From: Chiua virens
Taxonomy: Eukaryota; Basidiomycota; Agaricomycetes; Boletales; Boletaceae
Length of the DNA: 64,000 nt
Assembly (NCBI GenBank): GCA_019787685.1
Contig: JAHNUO010000015.1
Span: forward strand, 372,001 to 436,000
Direction of reading: 5' to 3'
Translations under genes and position numbers: made by a program
Notes under the pieces: model-generated
What the model was told of the DNA's origin: nothing
The model's database searches: none
What the model saw: the letters and a program-made list of their open reading frames with translations, nothing else
Shown here: in pieces, positions 45,901 to 56,410 of the stretch
Position numbering within the stretch: position 1 is the stretch's first letter
Layout: every line of letters starts with the position of its first letter

Positions 45901-48777
45901 CTTGACCAGTCTCGCGTGAGCGTGATATGAAGATGAACGTGTCTGCCAAATTCTTATTGTAGAGCTGCAAGTTGCCGTCGCTACAATGAAGCCTGTATCC
46001 GGCGGTACAAGGGCGATAGACAGACATGGATTCAGTGGCTTTGGGCATGAAGGAACACACCACAACGTTTTCGTCCACTTCTGGATCCTCGTCCCAAGCA
46101 GTCACGCCTTTAATGAAAATTCCAACTGCAAATCGGTCATCTGTCTGAAGATAATGAAAGAAACCGGCATGAGAGGAAGGCTGCAATGTAGTAGCCAAAG
46201 ACATACTTGAAGGATGAGCAACTTGCGTGTAAATTGTTCGAATGCGATCCGTAGGTATTGGAAAAATGTAGCGGTCGATTTCTCTTTCGAAGAGTACAAC
46301 CGTTGCATCGATAAGGGACGATTGAGCTGACGCTGTTGGATATCTCGCGTCGAGAGAATATCAGACGTCAGCAGGGAGTTCCACATTCGTCGGTGTTCCG
46401 TCGGGGTGAGTCCCAGGGTTGTACTGATAACGTGCTTTTCATGAGCCGCGAGAGCACCAAAGTCAAGATGGGAAATGTAGGGCTTCAGCTCGTACAAATG
46501 GATGGAAAATTTTCGGGCGAAAGCGATTGCCAGGTTGAATAACTCATATTCGGAGAGGGCCTTGGGTTTACTCCTGAAAAGCTGAGCAAGCACATCTGCA
46601 GCGTCCTCCAGAGAGGTTGTAGCAGGATCAAGCTCATTCGTCCCACGATCAATAAAGCGAGTACGAAATTCTTCCGCAGCGTCTGCGAGGACGTCCAAGA
46701 CGAAGTTTCCTTGCACAGCTGGCGGTTTGCGCAACCTCTCAGGAATTTTGACCCTCGCTCCATCCACCGACTGGGAATGGAGCGCATTGAGTTCTTGGCA
46801 CTCGGGACTCATCGCACCTTTGGGGCTACACCGGATCCACTGTTGGTGTAGCTTGGTGATTTGGGCGAGGCCGACGCTATTGTCGCGTTATTAGACAGAA
46901 TATCATACGGTATCCGATAATGAGGCAACTCACTTGTTATACATGGCAAAATGAGTAGCGAGATCCTGCCTCGTGACGGTCCCGCCTGGACGTTCCTTAT
47001 TCGGTGGGTAGTCGTACGACTAGATGATGACACCATTATTCTATGCTCCTTACGACCAACGACGGACTCGTACTCACCTCGTGAACGCGAGGAGGCACGA
47101 TGTCCGGGTCCCAGCATACAAAGAACTTGTCACCTAAAGTCAACATCAATTTCGAGATAGTAGTAGTGAAGATAGCCAGATGAATCACCATCTAGGTCAC
47201 CCCCGCTGCTCATCGCCGGCGCAGCCTGGTGCTTTGGTTTTGCGACAGAAGAAAAAACGATGCAATCGACAAGGTGGTCCAACCGGGGATGCGCAACAGC
47301 ACGCAATTTCAGACAATCGCCTGCATACAACTTAGGTGACCCCAAACAAAGTCAAGGTATCGGTGCACCTGGGTGAAGACATGGGTTTCTGACCACCAAT
47401 ACATCTCCGTTAATCGGTGTTGTTGCGCCCTTCGACGACGTGATCCGAATGTGGACTTGACCCTCCTTCAGAACCTTGAAAGGATCACAAACTCCAAAGA
47501 GAAGACGTGATTTATGAATAATCATTCTTGCCCTCGGCTTCTCGTTCTTCAGAAATTGCGATACTTCCGACATCTGAGCCTTTCGGATTTGAGCACTGAT
47601 GGTGGGGTCGTCCAAGCCATTGAGAAGGACGCGTTCTGCAAGGTTATATTGTTCAAGGCAGGAAACGAAGTCGATCGCTTTTGTGACGTCGGTCGATGCC
47701 TCCTCGATCCAATGGAAGTACGCGTCTTGTTTCGCGACCAGCTTTTCGTTAGTGACACCGAGGCTGGAGAGAAGAACGATGATGTCGTTGTTCAAACGCC
47801 CAAAGGCATAGGGTTTTGAATATCCCACGACGGAGAACGAATTGTCTCGGGTCGCCGTGAATTTTTTCATACTCTTTCGAAACTTAGCAAGGTATTTTTT
47901 CTCTTTGTCCATCTCTGGGTGGATCATAAGAACGCCCTTGTACCCCAGATAACTAGGAAACTGATCAGTTGCAAACTCGCTAGTCGAAGGACGAGGAAAG
48001 GTATAACCGGATCTGGAGGACACATGGAACATAACGCTGATCGCGAAATATGATCCGTTTTGCCTTGCTTACTTGGATAGCCCAGTGTTTTGCCATCAAC
48101 CCGCACCCATCAGAAAAGATGGTGTCGGTGTTCTCAATGTCATCGATGTCGGCTATCCATTTCGGATCTAACTGAATATCCAGGTCCGCGGCAGAGAACA
48201 GGAGACCGATACGTTTGGCACCTGAGATTGGGTGTTAGAGGCTTCGGTTGGTGAGAGGCAACGGGAGGGTCACGTTTGGCTGCATTCATTATTCTTCCGA
48301 AATCGCCCAACACATATATCCGGTTATCGAGCTCGGCGTCGCTGTTTGCCTCCCGCATGAAGCATGTCCTGCTCCGCTGTGAAAAGTATTCAGGATCCCT
48401 CAAACTGGTGATTGCTCAGAACTCACCAACTGACTGTTACTGTGATGATAGAACCGATGCTGTACACCATTGAGAAATACTCCAGCTTTCATCATCCGGG
48501 TGATGTACTCTGCGGTGATTCGAAGGCCGCCTTCTGGGAAACGCAATTGTTCAAAGGAGACGAGAAGGAACTTCGTTGGATCATCACTTCGAAGGATGCG
48601 ATTACTCGGAAACTGGGAGATTTCCAGCGTAATTGCGGCTGGAGTGAACTTGATAAATTTGCCATAGATGTTATTTTCATTTCGCCTTCTCGGTAACCCG
48701 AGACGATCAGCTGGGACAGTGAAGCGCCAGGATTCCTGGTCTGGAGGAGGATTCTGGAGCAAGGTATATGGCGGCAT
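42905..48777 (-). CDS. RNA-dependent RNA polymerase fused to UPF1/Hrr1-like SF1 helicase
   Basis: Sixteen exons join in frame: 48777-48427, 48376-48274, 48221-48008, 47952-47369, 47320-47189, 47133-47078, 47019-46934, 46876-46207, 46144-45851, 45794-45691, 45633-44641, 44580-44357, 44296-44201, 44144-43784, 43728-43611 and 43539-42905, about 1672 residues (the frame is open upstream to 48975). The N-terminal half is a eukaryotic RdRP: SNRILR, HHSNSQLRSRTCF, FSDGCGLM, VLQIRYLGYKGVL, VRNPCLHPGD, and the catalytic DLDGD after MSSGG. The C-terminal half is an SF1 helicase: WGPPGTGKT, TASTHNAVDNVL, VLIDEASQ, VGDHVQLRPT, VQYRFPSE, DSFQGRESDVVVFS and NVMWTRAK. Such enzymes make dsRNA for RNA silencing; the helicase would unwind templates. 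Two +1 steps (about 43460, about 43395) interrupt only the last exon. Confidence 0.88.
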
Positions 48778-48963
48778 GGAGGTTGTTGCGGAGACGATGT
48801 CGTGGGGAGATGGTTGGGGTTTGATATTGAGAAATGGCAGAAATCGAATAGCTGGACATTCTATGCTTCCCAGACTCTTGCGCCGCGAATTTAGGAAGGC
48901 CCAAGGCAGCAAATGCCCGCTAGCGTTCCCACCTGCCACGAAACACATTCTACAGCACCGCCA
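48778..48963. promoter_or_regulatory. Divergent spacer RdRP-helicase / P-loop NTPase
   Basis: If the RdRP starts at 48777 and the NTPase at 48964, both promoters share 186 nt. The upstream RdRP frame stays open to 48975, past the NTPase start, so a longer RdRP N-terminus would make the two genes overlap head to head. No strong TATA box is seen. Confidence 0.45.
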
Positions 48964-49578
48964 ATGACAGACCATCCGTTCACTGAGCTATACGTCGTTG
49001 GACCGTCTTCTACCGGAAAAACGACGCTCTGCGATGCCCTCGCGACGTCCTTGCAACTATGCTCGTGGTGCTACATCACAGAAGTCGCACGTCAAATCAT
49101 GAAAAGGCGAGGTTTCACAAGGGAAGATGTGGGGAAATTAGAGATGCAGAGCACCATTATGCTGGCACAGCTGGAGAGAGAAGCGGAAGTGTGCGAGAGA
49201 GCGATGGACACGAGCGAAGCTCTGGTTCTCAGCGATAGGTCGGGTGTGGACCCACTCGTGTATGCGGTCCTGACGGCAAAAGACGAGCGTGAGGCACGGC
49301 AGAGGAAGAGCATCTTGGTTGAACAACCTGCCTTCCAGAATGCACTAAAGCGATACCGAAAGGCCAAGTTCCTGCTTCTCAGGCCCGTACCGGAATGGCT
49401 CGTCGACGATGGAGTGCGAAGCTTGGACCAACATGCTCGCTCTTTCCACGTCTATCGTACGGTACTTGCGGAGCTGGGTATCCCATACCGCGAGATTAGG
49501 GAGGAGATGAAGGACTTGACCGAGCGGGTAACTTGGGTGAAAGGTTGGGTGACGAGCTCCACTCATCCCAACCTTTGA
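48964..49578 (+). CDS. P-loop NTPase/kinase (AAA_28, NadR-like)
   Basis: This is a single-exon gene of 204 residues; the start was chosen because it places VVGPSSTGKTTLCDAL (Walker A) close to the N-terminus, as in the family. An in-frame ATG at 48913 would add 17 residues. SEALVLSDRSGVDPLVY is the Walker B-like segment. The fold is that of the AAA_28 or NadR-kinase-like group, common and little studied in fungi; nucleotide or nicotinamide-riboside-type phosphorylation is possible but not shown. Its head-to-head position with the RdRP-helicase is the only context. Confidence 0.75.
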   Translation: MTDHPFTELYVVGPSSTGKTTLCDALATSLQLCSWCYITEVARQIMKRRGFTREDVGKLEMQSTIMLAQLEREAEVCERAMDTSEALVLSDRSGVDPLVYAVLTAKDEREARQRKSILVEQPAFQNALKRYRKAKFLLLRPVPEWLVDDGVRSLDQHARSFHVYRTVLAELGIPYREIREEMKDLTERVTWVKGWVTSSTHPNL

Positions 49579-50095
49579 ACGCAGACAAACCAAACGTCAA
49601 TGCACGTATGTAACCGAAGCTACTGACTTAGAGCTTCTGATGACGATTTCTAGAATCTGTCACTGTCATGCCCGCCATATTATCATGTCTCACTGGCCAG
49701 GATGAACAGGAGTCTCAGGGAATACTTCACGTCGCGGTGTACGGTAGAAAGGGCCACAATGCATGACTTTTGAGTTCAAAGTCCATATATTATGAAGCGA
49801 GGGACAAGTGATACTCGGCTTTGTGAACGAGATTTGAAAATTTGAAGTCCCAAACGTTTTGCATTATGGCCTTCTCGACTGCAACAACTTTGAAGCTGAG
49901 GAACATACCTCAGTGGTCGCGAAGAAACCTCGAACCACACATTCAATAAAGAAAACAAGGATAATGCAAGTCGAAAAAAAAAAGTTTGCGCAGGATCAGT
50001 CTTGCGTGAAGGAGTCAATCTGAAGTTTGAGACTCAGCGCGTACTCAATACTAGTAGTGCATCAGGCTCAGCGAAGGTCCGTCATATCCGATCCC
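49579..50095. other. Spacer, nothing seen
   Basis: AT-rich downstream region with a short A run (about 49974-49983). No gene, RNA or repeat is supported. Confidence 0.4.
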
Positions 50096-50741
50096 ATGCA
50101 CATACAAGACAAAGTCATCCAACTGTCGTTTGTAAAGGTACGATTTTTCTTTTCATGTTACATTTAAATTCCCTAAAATTAAATTGGTATCCTTGTTGCT
50201 CGGCAGACGACGATGGACATCACCGGTATCACGGATGAAGTGGCACGAGGGACGTCGAAGGGTATCAAATCATTGCGAACAAGCCTCAGCCACGCAACAC
50301 GGGTACAAAGTGCGTTCTGTTCGTTGTATTTCCTTTGACTGCAGGAGTGTATATGAAAAAGCCACCGCAGCCCACACAAGCCAGAAAACCCTGAAGACCT
50401 CTTCCTGGCTGAAATTATGGCAGACCAAGTGCCGTGCCTCGCCAACGCGGAGCCGTCGAAGGTGTGGTTGGAATGAGGATGCGAAGGCGACATATATCAT
50501 GAACTGCATCAAGGATGGAGACATTGGAGAGGAAAAATATGTATGTATTGCCCTCACGTATACTGGGGTCTGTCTCATTTTCGGCGTTGCAGTTCCAAAT
50601 AAGACCAAGGCGATCACACGATGACCAACTCAAGACAAGCTCATCGCACGTGTACTCAATAACGAAGACAGAGAGATCATACAACTCAGCCACGACGTCT
50701 CGAAGAAGGCGAACGTCCCCAAGGTATGGGTAGTGAACTAA
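50096..50741 (+). CDS. Small hypothetical gene, unrecognised
   Basis: Protein-like exon pieces follow each other on the plus strand: MHIQDKVIQLSFVK, an intron, then TTMDITGITDEVARGTSKGI and KSLRTSLSHATRVQ. After a second intron comes PEDLFLAEIMADQVPCLANA with EPSKVW, and last DKLIARVLNNEDREIIQLSH and KKANVPKVW before the TAA. Splice sites are plausible (GTACGA, GTGCGT, GTATGT), but one or two frame steps are needed, as in other genes here. The product would be a small soluble acidic-to-neutral protein without signal peptide. I do not recognise a family; it may be a damaged gene. Confidence 0.4.
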
Positions 50742-51348
50742 TCGATTGAGGGCTCTACGATAGAGCAACGAACATCAATCTGTACGCAGCCAGGTACAGC
50801 TTTGTGTATACAATAGCGAAGGTCCCGTATGGATAATTCGTGCAACATTCCATTTTACGCATATATGTCACTGGTTGCGAATGGTGCTCTGCGAAACCAG
50901 CGACTACCTCATCCCATCCCCCACTATCCTCACTGCTCCTTCTACCCCCATATCCACAGACATTCAAACTCCAACATGATTATCGTTATCAGAGTCTGAC
51001 GAAATGTCTTCATGCCCGCCGCGAGAAGGTGACGGGGTTTGCCCCCACAAATACGAGGGTGGTGTGATCACTGGTGCGGATTCATAGGGATAAATTTCAG
51101 GCGGCTGAACAACTTGAACAGGCGGTTGCTCGAAATGAACAGGCGACGGTTCTCGATAATAAATGCTCGCCGCCGAGAACTAGGCGACCGCTCGATAAGT
51201 GGTGGAACGGGCGATGATGCCATAAAAGTGGGGGATGGCCGTTGCCGAGGAATATAAGGGGGCCTCGGAACGACGGTGGATCGGACGGTTGGTGGGGGAC
51301 GCACGTCAGGAAACACACCACGCGAGAACTAGAGAATATACAGGTCAG
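50742..51348. other. Spacer between hypothetical gene and membrane gene 1
   Basis: Convergent spacer; 51097-51321 is open on both strands with Arg/Asn-rich translations and short direct repeats (GAACAGGCG). No gene is supported. Confidence 0.4.
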
Positions 51349-52782
51349 CTAAAGATAAAACATACGTCGAATCAGACAACTAAATACCATCGGTATGCTT
51401 TGTTGGGGATCCCCAGACGCAAACCATTCACGACCCACGAGATTTTCTGACATGCTCACTCGAGTCCCAACGAAGCCATCGTAGGCTACTTGTGCATCGT
51501 CGTATAGCATGCGAAGAAACCTCTTCTCTGAGCCAGTGTACCCTGGCAGATTCCAGTCCGTTTCGTCAAAGTATAGCTCCCTGTTCTCGCGGAATCGCAA
51601 GGTAATGTTTTCTTTCCACGTTTTCCAGACTCTAGAGTCGTTAGGTAGGTATTCCTCAAAGATCTTACTCGGATCCCCGGGGGAGAGAACGCAGAGTGCG
51701 AATACTATCGCAGAGGTGCGTGTAGTGAAGATGTATCTTGTGAGTGATGGTCCCATAAGTATGCCGTTACTACCCAGCAGGATCCCCTGCTGGATCTTCT
51801 CTTTGTCGAGCATGGAAAGGAACAAGATATACATCCAAGAGGCTGCGAGCGAAAAGAGGAACATGATTTGGCCAAATAGAGATCCCTGCGGGATGAGGAA
51901 CAGTTGCGCCAGAAACTGGATGGTAAGGAGGATACAGCAACACCCAACGTATTCTTCATAGTGTTCATTGGGGAATTTGAAAGAGAACCGTCCACGAACG
52001 ACAGCATTCACTGCGCCGTCCTCTCCCTGCAACAAGACAAGCTCCGAATCTGTTCCGGAACCAAGGATGCCATCGCCAGGGCCAGACGAAAAACTGGCTG
52101 CAAGCGTGTGGTGAGTGAAGTACAAGTCTCCCGAACCGATGACGATGCTGGTTATACCATGGCTGAGTATACCCCATAGGATTAACGAACACGAAAACCA
52201 ATCCCTGTAGACACCACATGCAGCGCAGGCGGCGAGACTGGAGAAGATAGGGATGATCGCGAAGATAGAGGAATAAGCGAAAATACGTTTTGGAAACACG
52301 ACCTTGGGAGGGGACCTGTTGAGCTTGACGATTGTAACTCCCACACTTGGACCATCCCTCCCAGGAATACGCTTGCCATCGATAGAAACACATTTCTTCA
52401 TGAGGACGTGAGCTAGGTGACCGGTGTTTTCCACGATGGCGCCAGAGTGAACAGCTAGAAATTTTGGTCCTTGCGAACCATCAAACTGGAAGAGTTTGGT
52501 AGGATCAATGCGATCCCCTGGGAATAGCCCCTTGAAGGTTGCCGATCTGGTAAGTAGACCGTAGCGCTGAGCAATTTGATACGATCCTGGGATGTTGTAC
52601 CAGCCTAGCCACCTTTGGGCCGAAAAGACATGGACAGTGATCATGGCAGAAATGGCTTCATCTCCTCCAAAGAAACCTGATACACCAGACGTGTCTAAAG
52701 TAAAGCGAGATGTGTGAAGAGGAGTCGGTGTAGTGATCATTGAACGTCGATCGGGGGTCTGCGAGAGATCAGGAAGATACAT
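51349..52782 (-). CDS. Five-TM membrane protein, tandem paralogue 1
   Basis: Single uninterrupted frame of 477 residues. The N-terminal cytosolic-looking domain contains TSGVSGFFGGDEAI, WLGWYNIPGSYQIAQRYGL and the TFKGLFPGDRIDP segment. Hydrophobic segments follow at about residues 190-210 (IFAIIPIFSSLAACAACG) and 215-240, then a loop with a GEDGAVNAV stretch, two more at about 300-345 around LFLIPQGSLFGQIMF, and a short one near 375 (VFALCVLSPGDP). The C-terminal domain has LPNDSRVWKTW, W.LPGY and LYDDAQVAYDGF. No known domain is recognised; similar proteins occur as families in agaricomycetes. The C-terminus is longer and different from the other two copies. A TTTAAGG TATA-like box lies about 45 nt upstream. 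Confidence 0.8.
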   Translation of the reverse strand: MYLPDLSQTPDRRSMITTPTPLHTSRFTLDTSGVSGFFGGDEAISAMITVHVFSAQRWLGWYNIPGSYQIAQRYGLLTRSATFKGLFPGDRIDPTKLFQFDGSQGPKFLAVHSGAIVENTGHLAHVLMKKCVSIDGKRIPGRDGPSVGVTIVKLNRSPPKVVFPKRIFAYSSIFAIIPIFSSLAACAACGVYRDWFSCSLILWGILSHGITSIVIGSGDLYFTHHTLAASFSSGPGDGILGSGTDSELVLLQGEDGAVNAVVRGRFSFKFPNEHYEEYVGCCCILLTIQFLAQLFLIPQGSLFGQIMFLFSLAASWMYILFLSMLDKEKIQQGILLGSNGILMGPSLTRYIFTTRTSAIVFALCVLSPGDPSKIFEEYLPNDSRVWKTWKENITLRFRENRELYFDETDWNLPGYTGSEKRFLRMLYDDAQVAYDGFVGTRVSMSENLVGREWFASGDPQQSIPMVFSCLIRRMFYL

Positions 52783-53559
52783 GGTGATGACACCTGGACA
52801 ATGGAATGCTGGAATTGAATGCGCCTTAAATGAGGACCGCCCATGGTTGAGCGCCGAGCGCGCAACTGCCGGTGAATTGTGTCACGGGGGTTCATCAAGA
52901 TAACGATTACGAACTCAGCGCTGTGCGAGGCGGGTGACAGAACCGGCGGATGGATAGAGAATTTCGGCAGCGGGAATAGTGCGAAACAGTCTGTAGAAGC
53001 ATATGGATACTTACTTGGAAGGCATGCCCGGCATGGGTTGACTCGGACAATATATCCGTAGTCAGATCTGATCTCGCCAACTGTGCAATCAGAGGCGTAC
53101 CGGTACCACTAGAAGAGGAAATGAAGTAAGTCGTAATTAACACGGTTTCGAAGTACTAGACTTGCTCTGCAAACTGTACATGGAAAGTCGCAGCATGTGT
53201 CAAGCTTGAGGCCCAGGATCCGAGTCCACGATGAGAACTGTTACCCATTCGTGCATACCCTCCAATATGTAACTGACTCCTTGTTTGCATGTCCCGATCG
53301 AGGCTTTGTCGGATACCGTTTTCTTGTGGCACATGAATTCCGAGAGTCCACAGAATTTAAGCTGAACCGGCACACAACTTTGAATTATGACTGCCAACCT
53401 AGATCCGAGTCCCGAACGGTTTCATACTTACTATGCCAGAACTAATATTACTACAGAAGGGGTTATAGTAGGGAGGTTGGCACAGAAGTGTGCCATAGGT
53501 ACAATCTCGTGCCAGAAGGTACAAATATAAGATTTGAATGCGCTATAGGATGAATATTT
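52783..53559. other. Spacer between membrane paralogues 1 and 2
   Basis: Holds the promoter of paralogue 1. Open frames at 53197-53445 (+) and its antisense show no family features. Confidence 0.4.
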
Positions 53560-53835
53560 TCGCAGCAGGAGTACGCGAGGTGGCGACTGACTCGGATCAG
53601 ACGAGGTGAGCCCTTGTGAGGGCCGGGGACGACGACTATGAATTAGGATCCCCTGATACAGGTCGACATTTTATATACCATGCTGCTATTGTCTCCGGAC
53701 GACTCAGATGTGTAATCTGTAGTCGTTGTCTTGACAGTGAGGCCGAGCTTGGTTTGCTCGTGTTTATACTAATGCTCGATGCTCGATCTCCAACAAATAT
53801 GATACAGTAATCGTTAGGGGAAATGTAACTGGCCG
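53560..53835 (+). repeat. Dispersed repeat copy B (inverted partner at 40.44-40.74 kb)
   Basis: This is the plus-strand copy of the 270-300 bp repeat. A peptide frame of about 64 codons (AGDDDYELGSPDTGRHFIY..) is open in both copies, but there is no evidence that it is translated. It lies directly downstream of membrane paralogue 2. Confidence 0.85.
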
Positions 53836-53850
53836 TGACAATGGGGTCCT

Positions 53851-55221
53851 CTAGCACGCTTTTTCCTCTGACTTCTCCGTAGCAATCGTAACACTGGAAT
53901 GACATGACGTGCCTACTGGCACCTCGTACCAACCATTGTAGGCCACTTGTGCATCACCGTATAGTGCCTGAAGCAACTCCTGGTCTTTCGCACTATAACC
54001 TGCCAACTTCCAATCCGTCTCTTCGAAGCGAAGCGCCCGTTTCTGCAGGAGTCGTTGCACAACAACCTCCTTCCACGCCCTCCAAACCTTGGTGTCGTTG
54101 GGTAGGTATGCGTCCAGGATCTTCTTGGGATTCTCGGGGGAAAGGACACAGAGCAAGAACACCACCGCAGCGGTGCGCGAGTCCAGGATATACTTAGTCA
54201 TCGTCGGTCTCCCGAGCACGTCATCAAGGAGAATCCGTTGTTGGATCCTTTCCCGGTCGAACGCGGCAAGACACATGTTGTAGATCCAAGAGACTCCAAG
54301 CGATGTGATGAACATGATTTGACCGAAGAGCGATCCTTGCGGAATGAGGAACAGTTGTGCGATGAACTGGATGGCGAGGAGGATGGAGCAATATCCAATA
54401 TAATCTTCATAACACTCGCTGGGGAATTCGAGAGAAAACCTCCCAATAGTAATGGAGTTGACTGCACCCTCCTCTCCTTGCAATAATACGAGCTCCTTGC
54501 CAGAACCAAGAATACCATCACCACGCGGGCATCCCCCTGCGGGTATGTGGTGTGTGAAGCACAAGGATCCCAAGCCAATGACGAGGCAGGAGATACCATT
54601 ACTAAGCATACCCCATAGGATCAACGAAAACGAATACCAGTCCTTGTACACAGCACACGCAACGCAAGTAGCGAGACTGACGGAGATAGGGATGATGGCG
54701 AGGAAGGGGGAGGAAGCAAAGATACGCTTCGGGACCACTGTCTTATCAGGAACAGTGTTGAGTTTAACGATAGTGACCCCAACGCTGGACCCCTCCCTTC
54801 CAGGAATGGATTTTGCGGGGATAGAGGCACATTCCTTCATAAGAATGGAAGCCAAATGGCCAGTGCTATCCATGATCGTCCCTGAGTCGACGGCCTGGAA
54901 TCTCGGTCCCTGCCAGCCGTCAAACTCGAATATTCTGGCAGGGTCGATGCGCACGCCTGGAAATAGTCCCTTGAAGATCACAGATTTGGCGACAAGACCA
55001 TATTGTTTTGCGATTTGATAGGATCCTGGAGTGTTGTACCACCCTAACCACTGGCGGCCTCTGTAAATATGGACGGTAGCCATGGCGTAGATAGCTTCGT
55101 CGCCACCAAAGAAACCCGATACACCAGAGGTGTCTAGGGTGAAGTGGGACTTGTCAAGAGGGGTAGACGTGGTGAGCATCGAACGACGGTCGAGTACGCG
55201 AGAGAGGTTTGGAAGAAACAT
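53851..55221 (-). CDS. Five-TM membrane protein, tandem paralogue 2
   Basis: Single frame of 456 residues, closely similar to paralogue 1 along its length (TSGVSGFFGGDEAI, WLGWYNTPGSYQIAKQYGL, FKGLFPGVRIDP, LFLIPQGSLFGQIMF, YLPNDTKVWRAWKE, LYGDAQVAYNG). It is even closer to paralogue 3. The hydrophobic profile is the same. It ends with a short Ser/Thr-rich tail. TATATGCC/GCATATAAAG about 40 nt upstream (55258-55270) is a good TATA element. Start-to-start distance to paralogues 1 and 3 is about 2.4-2.6 kb, so the three arose by tandem duplication. Confidence 0.8.
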   Translation of the reverse strand: MFLPNLSRVLDRRSMLTTSTPLDKSHFTLDTSGVSGFFGGDEAIYAMATVHIYRGRQWLGWYNTPGSYQIAKQYGLVAKSVIFKGLFPGVRIDPARIFEFDGWQGPRFQAVDSGTIMDSTGHLASILMKECASIPAKSIPGREGSSVGVTIVKLNTVPDKTVVPKRIFASSPFLAIIPISVSLATCVACAVYKDWYSFSLILWGMLSNGISCLVIGLGSLCFTHHIPAGGCPRGDGILGSGKELVLLQGEEGAVNSITIGRFSLEFPSECYEDYIGYCSILLAIQFIAQLFLIPQGSLFGQIMFITSLGVSWIYNMCLAAFDRERIQQRILLDDVLGRPTMTKYILDSRTAAVVFLLCVLSPENPKKILDAYLPNDTKVWRAWKEVVVQRLLQKRALRFEETDWKLAGYSAKDQELLQALYGDAQVAYNGWYEVPVGTSCHSSVTIATEKSEEKAC

Positions 55222-56410
55222 GACGGTCCGCGAACACTGGATGTTGCACTTGGATACTCTTTATATGCCGGCATATTCCCCTGCCAAGCGTCTGGTCTGT
55301 CCTAGGGAAAACAAGGAATTTGAAGTGGCTGTAAACATTCGAGGCCGTGCTGAGCATCAAATCGAAATCCCAGTGGTGAAAGTAGAACAGAATTTGTGTA
55401 GGATGATGTATGATGAGTGGGAATGACTGCGAAGACTGGATCATACGCACGAGGATTGAAGTATTCGCCCGGATGAAATGTCTGAATCACAGTGGGACAC
55501 TCATTGTTTTTCGCGGTGGGAACACTCGCCAAATCATTCACCCGGGAAATGAATTGCTGTGTGGTCCAAGTTCCCATCCGCATACGCCCCTTGATCTCAG
55601 GATGCCGCCTAGTGCGCCGCATCGTTCGACGTTATCGTTTGCATTTGTTGAGCGAGTTCCTTCCGTTCAGCTATGGATCAAATCTGTGTATGCGATAGCA
55701 TAATGTAAATCATCTGCCATGCTTGTGCCTAGCATCAGGATCCGAGCGACACAGCCAGAGTGAACTAAAGTGGGACTTCAAGCTCTTCAACACTTCAAAC
55801 TTTGCACACATGATTCAATCGATGAATCGCTTACGATCGGGGGGTCTAGTAGCATCTGTCGTCACTCTATGTAGAGTCTAAGGCTGAAATCCTGGAGCCT
55901 ACTACCTGCAGGGGTAGTACTTTCAACTTCTAGTAGCGCCCCGATGGGCACTTGAACCTTTGGGTCTGAGGTCCCCGCGTGCCATTGCGAGGATCTGCGG
56001 AGGAAGGTCGACTTGGTTCGAGCGTTTACTATGCCGTTCAGGTGGTTGCCGCAAGATGGTGGCTGCGGCATGTCACGTCAGCTCCAGCGTCCGCGGTCGT
56101 CAGGTAGGTATTTATCTGGGGGAAAGTTGCACGCGGATGGAGGTTGTAATAGCGGAGTCAATCATCCACCCGTCGAATGTCATTAATGGTACTTATGTTA
56201 ATCGTATAATCGTCCATATGAATATTAATTACAGAACGACACAGTACTGGGTATACCAGCAGGGAACCAGGCCGACTTAATTTAAGTAGTTATAGTAAGC
56301 CTCAACGGGTAGTAGAAGCAGAATAACAAATACATCATGATGTGGATCGCGCAAAGGATGTGGAGACAATCTGGGTCATAGGATAGAACTGACGTGAACC
56401 TAGAACGCGA
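55222..56410. other. Spacer between membrane paralogues 2 and 3
   Basis: Beyond the paralogue-2 promoter, no gene is supported; the frames at 55302-55622 (-) and 55410-55703 (+) are antisense to each other. Confidence 0.4.
55258..55268 (-). promoter_or_regulatory. TATA-like box of membrane paralogue 2
   Basis: CATATAAAGAG on the minus strand, about 40 nt upstream of the ATG at 55221. Paralogue 3 has TATAATTT at a similar distance. Confidence 0.45.

Noticed and set aside
54452..55018. Plus-strand open frame of 188 codons
   Set aside because: Antisense to membrane paralogue 2, and a similar shadow exists opposite paralogue 3.
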